From: Candidatus Zhuqueibacterota bacterium 4484_188
GTDB lineage: Bacteria > Calditrichota > Calditrichia > RBG-13-44-9
Assembly (NCBI GenBank): GCA_002049825.1
Contig: MVCZ01000136.1
Span: 1-6,300, forward strand
Length of the DNA: 6,300 nt
Direction: 5' to 3'
A program made the position numbers and the translations under genes. Below are positions 1 to 5,542 of the stretch, piece after piece. Position 1 is the stretch's first letter. Each line of letters starts with the position of its first letter. Below the pieces are notes generated by a model. The model ran no database searches, was not told the DNA's origin, and saw only the letters and a list, made by a program, of their open reading frames with translations.

Positions 1-79
1 CGAAATTCGCAAAAGCTGCTGGTTAAAAGATTACTGGCGTTGGTGGGCCACAAATAGTGCTGCGCAACACCCGGAGTGA
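1..79 (+). other. possible 3' ends of a gene cut by the window edge
   Basis: Two plus-strand frames are open from the left edge. One stops at TAG 55-57 and would end ...LLALVGHK. The other stops at TGA 77-79 and would end ...NSAAQHPE. Either could be the tail of a gene running in from the left, but both are under 26 codons and I recognise neither. If one is real, that gene converges on the minus-strand operon. This is speculative. Confidence 0.15.
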
Positions 80-250
80 AAATAAAAAATACCGCGAGAA
101 TACAAATCCTGAAAAACAATCGAGATTTTAAAGACAAATACAGTTCACTTTCTTTTTATCGATTTCAACCGATTCCATTTTCTAACACGCTAAAATTAGG
201 GAATTTTTTTCGTCAATTAAACCATTAAATGAGATGGAATGGGGATGGCT
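80..250. other. AT-rich intergenic stretch, no gene seen
   Basis: This stretch is rich in A/T runs and holds no open frame of useful length on either strand. I see no tRNA, clear promoter or strong hairpin. It separates the possible gene end at the left edge from the tandem repeat that starts at 251. Confidence 0.5.
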
Positions 251-370
251 TTCGGAACTACTCATATCTCTCTCATAGAAGCAAAGTGAACCCGAAAGGC
301 ACGAAACAGGTTCGGAGCTATTCATATCTCTCTCATAGAAGCAAAGTGAACCCGAAAGGCACGAAACAGG
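251..370. repeat. 60-bp direct tandem repeat, two copies
   Basis: Positions 251-310 and 311-370 are two head-to-tail copies of the same 60-bp unit. They differ at two sites only, both transitions (A/G at unit position 7 and C/T at position 11). The unit starts TTCGGA and ends ACGAAACAGG. Each copy can fold a small hairpin on the plus strand: GTG, a three-base AAC bulge, CC, a GAAA tetraloop, GG, CAC (286-302 in copy 1 and 346-362 in copy 2). CCGAA (292-296) in copy 1 is also complementary to TTCGG (311-315) at the start of copy 2. No open frame crosses the array, so it does not look like coding DNA. The near identity suggests a recent duplication or an active repeat family. A fragment of a structured RNA or of a group II intron is possible but not shown. 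Confidence 0.9.
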
Positions 371-372
371 CT

Positions 373-415
373 AAAAAATAGAAAAGAACGGGTGCAACGA
401 AGCTTAAGCCACCCG
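373..415 (-). terminator. candidate rho-independent terminator of the minus-strand operon
   Basis: Read on the minus strand, CGGGTG (415-410) can pair with CACCCG (394-389), a six-bp GC-rich stem with a 15-nt loop containing the palindrome GCTTAAGC. The stem is followed at once by the T-rich tract TTCTTTTCTATTTTTT (388-373). It lies about 90 nt beyond the stop of the acyl-CoA synthetase gene, where an operon terminator would be expected. The loop is rather large and the T tract is interrupted by C and A, so the call is moderate. The same stem strand can pair with two other upstream partners. Confidence 0.4.
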
Positions 416-462
416 GCTAAAGCAGGGTGTTTGTTGAATTAACATCTGGATTTATCCGGGTG
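408..462 (-). promoter_or_regulatory. alternative hairpins upstream of the terminator
   Basis: On the minus-strand RNA the order is CACCCGG (462-456), CACCC (429-425), then CCGGGTG (416-410). The last can form a perfect seven-bp stem with the first, or a five-bp stem plus an inner GC/GC pair with the second. It can also pair with CACCCG (394-389) in the terminator. These pairings exclude one another, which resembles the layout of an attenuator or a processed 3' end. A regulatory role is inference; only the complementarity is seen. Confidence 0.3.
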
Positions 463-503
463 ACCTTATCCGATTGCGTAATATAGATAACTACTTCAGC
501 AGT

Positions 504-2417
504 TTATACGTTAATTAGCACAACGGGTAAACGATATTTTTTAGAAACAAAAATGCCCGCAAAAAAGGCGTCCACAATTTTGCAATTATCTGCTTCCGGC
601 GAAACCATGAACGGGTTCAAATCCATTTCCAGAATTTGCGGCCAGTCCAGGGCTAATTGCGAGAGCCGCTGAATGGCATCGACAATGGTCTCCAGGTGAA
701 CCCCTGCTTCGCCGCGCACTCCCTGCAAAACGGGGAACGCCCGGATGCTTTCAATCATTTCCCGGGCATCCCGGTCGGTCACCGGGGCAATGCGAAAACT
801 TACATCTTTCAGCACCTCGATAAAAATGCCGCCCATGCCGAACATGATCATCGGTCCGTAATTCGGGTCGCGTTTCATGCCCAGGGCAACTTCCCGTCCG
901 CCACTCACCATCTCCTGAACCAAAACGCCGCTAATCCGGTCGGCAGTGGTTACTTTCAGCGCATTTGCCATGATTTCATCAAACCCATTCCGTATTTCTC
1001 TTTCCCCTTTCAAACTAATCCGCACACCGCCGATGTCGGATTTATGCACAATCTCTTCCGATTCAATTTTCAGCACCAACGGTTTTTTCAGCTCACGGTA
1101 AATGGCGATGGCTTCATCTGCCGACTGAACAATTTGGCTGAAGGGCAGTGGAAATCCGTAGGTTTTAAGTATCTGCTGAACATCGGCGCTGGAAAGATAC
1201 TCGCGCCCTTCGGCTGCCGATTCGGCAAAAATGTGTCTGAAAGCACCTTTGTCCAGGCTGACCTTTGCGGTTTTTCCGGCGGGTTTTTTCTTCCACTGCT
1301 GGTAGTTTAGCATTGCCGAAATACTGCGCGCCGCGGATTCGGGATAAGCATACACCGGCAGCCTCAGCTCCTGAAACACCTCCAGTCCGCACGACTCGTC
1401 CGCCTGCGCCATCAGCACAACAAAAACAGGTTTCTGCCCCGGCTTTTGCACAATCCCGCGAAACCCTTCGGCAATCATCCGCGGCGTGGTGTTTATGGGT
1501 GGTCTGACGATAATAACCATTACCGCATCCACCCGGTCATCTTTCAAAACCGTTTCCAGTGCATTTCGATATGTTTCTTCATTGGCACTGGCAATCATGT
1601 CCACCGGGTTGTGCACGGCTGCTTCTTCCGGCAAAAAAGTACGCAATTTGTTTTGGGTTTTATCGCTAAGAGACGCCATTTTCAGTCCATACTTTTCGAT
1701 GGCATCGGTGGCTAAGATTGCCGGTCCGCCGGCGTTGGTCAGTACCGCCAGGCGGTTTCCCCGGGGAATCGGCTGGTTGGAAAATCCCAGGGAAAGTTCG
1801 AACAGCTCCTCAATGGAATCGACACGCAGAATCCCGCATTGTTTGAAAAATGCGTCGGTGGCTAAATCGGAGCTGGCAAGGGCGCCGGTGTGCGAAGAAG
1901 CCGCCTTGGCGCCGCTCTCGCTGCGTCCGGCTTTCAGGGCAATAATCGGTTTTTTTCGGCTGATCCGGGTGGCAATTTTGCGAAAACGCCCGGTGTCTTC
2001 GATGCTTTCCTGGTAGAGTGTAATTACTCGGGTAGGCTCGTGCTGTTCCAGGTATTCCAGAAAATCGCTGTCAGTCAGGTCGGCTTTGTTTCCCTCGCTG
2101 ACAAATATGGAGAATCCCAGCCGCAACGCCTTGCACATTTCCAGCACCGCTACTCCCAGCGCGCCCGACTGCGAGACAAACGCCACATTTCCCACATAAG
2201 GCTCGGTGGGTGAAAAACTGGCGTTCATGCGATACTGCGGGTCGGTATTTATAACGCCCATGCAGTTGGGACCGATCATTTTCATTTGGTAATGGCGTAC
2301 CACTTCCATCAGTTTCTTTTCGCGCTCTACACCCTCGCCGCCGACCTCCCGGAAACCGGCGGTGATCATGACGATGCTTTTAATTCCTTTTTTTCTGCGG
2401 TTGAAAAAATCCGTCAA
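504..2417 (-). CDS. acyl-CoA synthetase (NDP-forming), alpha-beta fusion, N-terminally truncated
   Basis: This belongs to the acetate/acyl-CoA ligase (ADP-forming) family, which interconverts an acyl-CoA plus ADP and phosphate with a free acid, CoA and ATP through phosphohistidine intermediates; it is cytosolic. The 637 residues run in family order. First comes the rump of the CoA-binding domain (1-60, with ITAGFREVGGEG and IGPNCMGVINT). Next is the succinyl-CoA-ligase-like domain with SSHTGALA, where His176 is the expected phosphohistidine. A linker follows, then an ATP-grasp domain (about 405-620) with HKSDIGGV (His458), FGMGGI and the EMDLNPF strand. Comparison with the catalytic His near position 257 of archaeal alpha subunits (from memory) suggests about 80 N-terminal residues are missing, including the glycine-rich nucleotide-binding turn. 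The only usable start is TTG at 2417, with AGGAGG 11 nt upstream inside the response regulator gene. After KIVDA, where relatives normally finish, about 20 unexpected residues follow. The family is certain; activity is doubtful. The acyl substrate cannot be told. Confidence 0.85.
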   Translation of the reverse strand: MTDFFNRRKKGIKSIVMITAGFREVGGEGVEREKKLMEVVRHYQMKMIGPNCMGVINTDPQYRMNASFSPTEPYVGNVAFVSQSGALGVAVLEMCKALRLGFSIFVSEGNKADLTDSDFLEYLEQHEPTRVITLYQESIEDTGRFRKIATRISRKKPIIALKAGRSESGAKAASSHTGALASSDLATDAFFKQCGILRVDSIEELFELSLGFSNQPIPRGNRLAVLTNAGGPAILATDAIEKYGLKMASLSDKTQNKLRTFLPEEAAVHNPVDMIASANEETYRNALETVLKDDRVDAVMVIIVRPPINTTPRMIAEGFRGIVQKPGQKPVFVVLMAQADESCGLEVFQELRLPVYAYPESAARSISAMLNYQQWKKKPAGKTAKVSLDKGAFRHIFAESAAEGREYLSSADVQQILKTYGFPLPFSQIVQSADEAIAIYRELKKPLVLKIESEEIVHKSDIGGVRISLKGEREIRNGFDEIMANALKVTTADRISGVLVQEMVSGGREVALGMKRDPNYGPMIMFGMGGIFIEVLKDVSFRIAPVTDRDAREMIESIRAFPVLQGVRGEAGVHLETIVDAIQRLSQLALDWPQILEMDLNPFMVSPEADNCKIVDAFFAGIFVSKKYRLPVVLINV

Positions 2418-2803
2418 GGTCCACTGATCCTCCTGTGCTGTTTCTTTCGGGCGATAATCTGGTTTATAATTGAATTCAATTCCGGGATGTTGATCGGTTT
2501 CTTCAAAAATGCTTCCACATCCAGGCTTAGTACATCCTGGGGGCGATACAAGTGAGAATATCCCGTGATTAGAACAACCGGGAAATCTGGTTTGATTTTT
2601 TTGATTTCCGTGGTTAGTTCAAAACCGCTCATCTCCGGCAGCTCCACGTCCAATATGGCAATGTCGAAATCGCCGGTTTTGAAAATTTCCAGCGCTTCCA
2701 TCCCATCGCCGGATTTGGTCACCTGGTTTCCTACTACAATAAAAGCATCTGCCAAAAGGTCTAAAACGTCCGGCTCGTCATCCACGATTAATAGTTTGAT
2801 CAT
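2414..2803 (-). CDS. stand-alone response regulator receiver protein
   Basis: This is a single CheY-like receiver domain of 129 residues with no output domain, so it probably acts by protein-protein contact or in a phosphorelay. All the receiver signature residues are present: the acidic pair Asp8/Asp9 in IVDDEPD, the phospho-acceptor Asp52 in ILDVELPEMSG, Thr80 in LITGYS and Lys101 in FLKKP followed by the usual proline. I chose ATG 2803 because the homology begins at MIKLLIVDD and GGGAA sits six nt before it. An in-frame GTG at 2821 would add six residues. No histidine kinase is in the window. The stop overlaps the TTG start of the acyl-CoA synthetase by four nt, so the two are probably co-translated. 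The C-terminal tail (ARKKQHRRISGP) is basic and may not be native if the junction arose by deletion. Confidence 0.9.
   Translation of the reverse strand: MIKLLIVDDEPDVLDLLADAFIVVGNQVTKSGDGMEALEIFKTGDFDIAILDVELPEMSGFELTTEIKKIKPDFPVVLITGYSHLYRPQDVLSLDVEAFLKKPINIPELNSIINQIIARKKQHRRISGP
2429..2434 (-). promoter_or_regulatory. Shine-Dalgarno AGGAGG supporting the TTG start at 2417
   Basis: A perfect AGGAGG lies inside the last codons of the response regulator, 11 nt before TTG 2417. It is the best argument that the truncated acyl-CoA synthetase is still translated from this codon. The spacing is longer than ideal and there is no other start in this frame upstream. Confidence 0.5.
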
Positions 2804-2828
2804 AGCAAGTTCCCGTTTCACTCAAAAT

Positions 2829-2861
2829 CAAATTTATCAAATTTGTGAATTTATTCAAGAA
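2829..2861 (-). promoter_or_regulatory. weak candidate promoter for the response regulator/acyl-CoA synthetase pair
   Basis: The 92-nt gap after rimI holds TTCTTG (2861-2856), 19 nt, then TAAATTTG (2836-2829) on the minus strand. The second element fits the Bacteroidota -7 consensus TAnnTTTG and the spacing fits that class, though the -33 element is CTTG rather than TTTG. The region is AT-rich and also holds AAATTTGAT twice in direct repeat, so chance is a real possibility. Confidence 0.25.
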
Positions 2862-2913
2862 ATATTTTAATTTGCCATCCGCAGTGTTCAGGGTTAGAAC
2901 TCTACACGTTTTT

Positions 2914-3363
2914 TCAGGTACCGGTTTTCTTCTTCTCAAATATCTTCTGCATCACCAGCGCCGTTTCGCCGTTTCGATAATAGTAGTGACGTTTCATGAT
3001 GGTTTTAAAACCGAATTTTTTGTACAGGTGACGGGCAGGCAGGTTGCTCTCCCGTACCTCCAGTAGTGCGTAGCGAGCATTTCCGGCATACTGCAAGAGT
3101 TGCTCCAGAAAATAGGTGCCCAACTTTTGCCCCTGGAAATCGGGGTGGATGGCAAAATTGGCAATGTGGAATTCTTCATAAATTTTCCAGACAATCGCGT
3201 AACCGATAATCCGCCCTTTGTCCTCCAGCACCAGGCAGATGGAATAGCGGTTCCGATTAAGCTCAAATTCAAAACTTTTGCGCTGCCAGGGATCTTCGAA
3301 AAGGAGCTGCTCCAGATGTGTAATGATGCCCAGGTCATTTTCAGTCATCCGGCGGATTTGCAC
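2914..3363 (-). CDS. rimI: ribosomal-protein-type N-alpha-acetyltransferase (RimI family)
   Basis: This GNAT-fold acetyltransferase moves an acetyl group from acetyl-CoA to a protein N-terminus. In Escherichia coli RimI acts on ribosomal protein S18, but the target here is inferred. The 149-residue length is typical. Visible family marks are the opening MQIRRMTENDL with an acidic FEDPW segment (22-26), the acetyl-CoA loop HPDFQGQKLG (73-82, Q-x-x-x-x-G), the LLEVRESNLPARHLYKKFGF block (100-119) with the likely catalytic Glu102, and Tyr114. The start is GTG 3363, sharing one base with the tsaB stop (TAGTG); AAGGGAG lies seven nt upstream. This tight coupling to tsaB is the common bacterial arrangement, in which rimI sits with the t6A genes. 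Another GNAT specificity cannot be excluded. Confidence 0.9.
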   Translation of the reverse strand: MQIRRMTENDLGIITHLEQLLFEDPWQRKSFEFELNRNRYSICLVLEDKGRIIGYAIVWKIYEEFHIANFAIHPDFQGQKLGTYFLEQLLQYAGNARYALLEVRESNLPARHLYKKFGFKTIMKRHYYYRNGETALVMQKIFEKKKTGT

Positions 3364-4055
3364 TACATTACTCCCTTGAAAGCTCTCATATATCGTGGTT
3401 CGGCTTCAGACACGGCGCGTAGTTCTCCGGCTTGATATTTTTGAAATGCCAGGTGTAGCAACGCCCAGTTTTCCGGCTGAGTCAGAAAAGGAAATGGAAA
3501 CCGGGCGGCTTCGGCAGAAAACTTCATAATCTTTTCTTTTAACTGAACTGTGTCGGCGCCAACAATTAGCGTCGGTTCCCGAAGCAGCGCCGGTAAATCT
3601 TTTAGCGGCACCAGGCGGTAATCGCCTTCCCGATGCAATGTGTTCTGTTTCCAGCGATACAATCCGCAGAAAATTTCGTTACGATGGGCATCGATAAGTG
3701 CCATCACCGGCAAGTCTGTTTTTCCCTGCTGGTATGCCCAGACGTCCAGCGTGGACACTTCAATTAGTGGCAGGCAGAGCGGATGTGCCAACCCCTTTGC
3801 CAGGCTGTAACCGATGCGCAGTCCGGTGAAAGACCCCGGTCCGGCAGAAAGAGCAATCGCAGCGAGGTCCCGATAATCCAATTTGACATCTTCCATTAAC
3901 TGTTTCAGCATTAACGCCATTTTGCGGGAATGAATGTTTTTCAGATTGAGCGCCCTCTCAGCCAACAATTCACCGTCCTGCCCAATGGACACTCCCGATG
4001 TCAAACCGCTGGTTTCAATTGTTAGAATAAAAACCGGTTTTTTTTTATCGTTCAT
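3363..4055 (-). CDS. tsaB: tRNA threonylcarbamoyladenosine (t6A) biosynthesis protein TsaB
   Basis: TsaB is the non-catalytic ASKHA-fold partner that binds TsaD and TsaE and lets TsaD transfer threonylcarbamoyl to A37 of ANN-decoding tRNAs. The 230-residue length fits the family. Visible marks are the first ASKHA strand ILTIETSGLTSGVSIG (10-25), the NIHSRKMALML helix, and the hallmark AGPGSFTGLRIG (71-82) followed by AKGLAHPLCLPLIEVSTLD. I chose ATG 4055, which puts a short lysine-rich leader before the first strand; ATG 4064 is an equally possible start three codons earlier. Neither has a good Shine-Dalgarno, but both overlap the end of tsaE, which suggests translational coupling. Residues further upstream in the frame do not look like TsaB. 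tsaD is not in the window. Confidence 0.93.
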   Translation of the reverse strand: MNDKKKPVFILTIETSGLTSGVSIGQDGELLAERALNLKNIHSRKMALMLKQLMEDVKLDYRDLAAIALSAGPGSFTGLRIGYSLAKGLAHPLCLPLIEVSTLDVWAYQQGKTDLPVMALIDAHRNEIFCGLYRWKQNTLHREGDYRLVPLKDLPALLREPTLIVGADTVQLKEKIMKFSAEAARFPFPFLTQPENWALLHLAFQKYQAGELRAVSEAEPRYMRAFKGVM

Positions 4056-4533
4056 TTTCTTCATCTGTCTTTTTGAAAATGGAAATGTTTCTGCTTTCCG
4101 GCTGGTGCGGAACAAACTGCAACCAAACCTCCCAGCGATTTTCCGGCAGGTGCAGTAAAATTTTATCCGCCCATTCGATAAGGCAGATGTAATCGTTGTA
4201 AAAAAACTCATCCAGTCCCAGGTTGCGCAGCTCCTGTTCGTCTTCCAGCCGGTAAAAATCAAAATGGTAGACAAACAAATCATCCGGGGTAAAATATTCA
4301 TTGATGATGGTAAACGAGGGGCTGGTGGCTTCCTGGACGGTTCCCAGCGCCCGGCACAGGGATTTGATGAAAAACGTCTTGCCGCTGCCCAGGTCTCCGA
4401 AAAACGCTACCACATCCCCGGGCTGTAAACCGGCGGCAAAATCGCGGGCAATCCGCTCGGTTTCGGCAGGGGTTGTTGCTAATTTGGTAAAGGAGGTAAA
4501 TTTTTTCTGTAGCTGATTTTTGTTTTCTGTCAT
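4045..4533 (-). CDS. tsaE: t6A biosynthesis ATPase TsaE
   Basis: TsaE is the P-loop ATPase that resets the TsaB-TsaD complex during t6A formation on tRNA in the cytosol. From ATG 4533 the protein has 162 residues, the usual size. Visible motifs are the Walker A GDLGSGKT (46-53), the switch-like block SPSFTIINEY (71-80), HFDFYRL (90-96), the LGLDEFF segment and LIEWADKI (118-125), whose Glu-Trp pair is conserved. The homology begins a little after this ATG. However, ATG 4533 has no Shine-Dalgarno, while an in-frame TTG at 4704 has AGGGGGAG at ideal spacing and would add 57 residues of unknown nature. The gene lies between porX and tsaB and overlaps tsaB by 11 nt. The family is sure; the start is not. 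Confidence 0.92.
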   Translation of the reverse strand: MTENKNQLQKKFTSFTKLATTPAETERIARDFAAGLQPGDVVAFFGDLGSGKTFFIKSLCRALGTVQEATSPSFTIINEYFTPDDLFVYHFDFYRLEDEQELRNLGLDEFFYNDYICLIEWADKILLHLPENRWEVWLQFVPHQPESRNISIFKKTDEENER

Positions 4534-4704
4534 CGCCGGTGTTTGTTTCGGGTGAATAACAGGAGCGGTTAATCCGGAAACACCGCCGTCTGCTACCGGT
4601 AATTTATAGCGTTTTTTGAACCGGAAACAGGGGAAAGTCAGTTTGTTCGCCGGCAGGCGCACCTGCAGTGACGGGCGTTGCCGACACCAACCATCTGCAC
4701 CCAA
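4534..4704 (-). other. in-frame N-terminal extension of tsaE, or remnant of another gene
   Basis: Between the porX stop and ATG 4533 the tsaE frame stays open for 57 codons back to TTG 4704, and its codons look ordinary for this window. AGGGGGAG (4720-4713) sits eight nt before that TTG, a much better translation signal than anything near 4533. The encoded stretch is basic (FRFKKRYKLP near its middle) and I do not recognise it; TsaE proteins normally lack such a leader. It may be a real extension, a leader peptide, or what is left of a deleted gene whose start lay here. Confidence 0.3.
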
Positions 4705-4712
4705 AAGGTATG

Positions 4713-4720
4713 CTCCCCCT
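4713..4720 (-). promoter_or_regulatory. strong Shine-Dalgarno just after porX
   Basis: AGGGGGAG, preceded by another AGGA, begins a few bases after the porX stop and is eight nt from TTG 4704. Its strength suggests a translated frame starts here. The only frame of any length downstream runs into tsaE. Confidence 0.45.
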
Positions 4721-4726
4721 TTCCTT

Positions 4727-5542
4727 TTATTTGGGCTGCAGGGTCACTACCGGAAGGATCATTTCTTCCAACGAAATGCCGCCGTGCTGAAAACTATCTC
4801 GGTAATAGGCTAAATATTTATGGTAATTGGTCGGGTAAACAAAATAATAATCTTCCTTGGCGATGACGTAGTTCAGGTTAAAATTCCGCTGGGGGAGTTT
4901 GTAATCTTTCGGGTTTTTAACAAATACGGCGTGTTTCTGTTCCACTTTCAGGTTTCGCCCGAATTTATAGCGCAGGTTGGTGCTGGCTTCCCGGTCGCCA
5001 ATTATTTTGGTTCCCCGCAGGCTGCGCACACTACCGTGATCGCTGGTAACAATTACGGTCACATCTTGTTCAGCCAATTTCTTAAATACACTGTAGACCG
5101 GCGAGTGTTCGAACCAGGAGCGGGTCAGCGAGCGATAGGAAGGTTCGTTCGGGGCAATCTCTTTCAGAATGGGTAAATCCGAGCGACTGTGCGCCAGGAT
5201 GTCCACAAAATTGAGTACGATACTCAACATGGGGGAGCTCAGGTAATTACTCAGGTTTTTTTCCAGGTTCCGGGCGTCCTCGGTATTCAACACTTTTACA
5301 TATTTCGGTTCGCTGCGCAGTTTCAGACCCAGCACCCGCAACTGGTCGTATATCAGCTTGTCTTCGTAACGGTTGCGGCTGTAGTCGTCGTCTTCACCCT
5401 GTGCCCACAGTTCCGGGTAGCGCCGTTCGATATCTAACGGATACAACCCGCTGAAAATTGCATTTCGCGCAAATGGTGTGGCGGTGGGCAAAATCGAATA
5501 ATAATAATCTTTTGAAATATTGAAATTCCTTGCGCTGGTCAT
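4727..5542 (-). CDS. C-terminal piece of porX: PglZ/alkaline-phosphatase-like domain lacking its first strand
   Basis: The frame gives 271 residues, of which about residue 7 onward is PorX-like. It keeps SILPTATPFARNAIFSG (16-32), where a threonine is the expected nucleophile. It also keeps NFVDILAH (111-118), TSDHGS (166-171, metal-binding Asp-His) and FQHGGISLEEM (251-261, metal-binding His). All of these are catalytic-site segments, but the strand carrying the first Asp ligand should precede them and is absent. ATG 5542 lies inside the receiver-linker reading frame and has no Shine-Dalgarno, so it is probably not a natural start. Confidence 0.8.
   Translation of the reverse strand: MTSARNFNISKDYYYSILPTATPFARNAIFSGLYPLDIERRYPELWAQGEDDDYSRNRYEDKLIYDQLRVLGLKLRSEPKYVKVLNTEDARNLEKNLSNYLSSPMLSIVLNFVDILAHSRSDLPILKEIAPNEPSYRSLTRSWFEHSPVYSVFKKLAEQDVTVIVTSDHGSVRSLRGTKIIGDREASTNLRYKFGRNLKVEQKHAVFVKNPKDYKLPQRNFNLNYVIAKEDYYFVYPTNYHKYLAYYRDSFQHGGISLEEMILPVVTLQPK

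Noticed and set aside
251..370. CRISPR array
   Set aside because: The two copies are contiguous 60-bp repeats with no variable spacers between them, and there are no cas genes.
2440..2515. Programmed -1 frameshift from the response regulator into the acyl-CoA synthetase
   Set aside because: The candidate sites (A TTT TTG and the AAG AAA runs) do not fit the X XXY YYZ rule, and a start codon with a Shine-Dalgarno already explains synthetase translation.
657..2555. Several plus-strand open frames of 75-217 codons opposite the acyl-CoA synthetase gene
   Set aside because: They lie antisense to a clear family match, show no recognisable domains and have histidine/phenylalanine-rich or serine-rich compositions typical of shadow frames.
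2994..3338. Minus-strand 114-codon frame overlapping rimI
   Set aside because: It is the alternative frame of rimI, with a tryptophan/serine-rich composition and no motif, whereas rimI shows all the GNAT marks.
4065..4301. Upstream extension of the tsaB frame to 4301, giving a 312-residue protein
   Set aside because: The extra residues overlap the conserved TsaE coding region in another frame and do not resemble TsaB, which begins near ILTIETSG.
4703..4728. AAAAGG/CCTTTT inverted repeat after porX as a terminator
   Set aside because: The stem is AT-rich and short, has no following U tract, and overlaps the Shine-Dalgarno-like AGGGGGAG.
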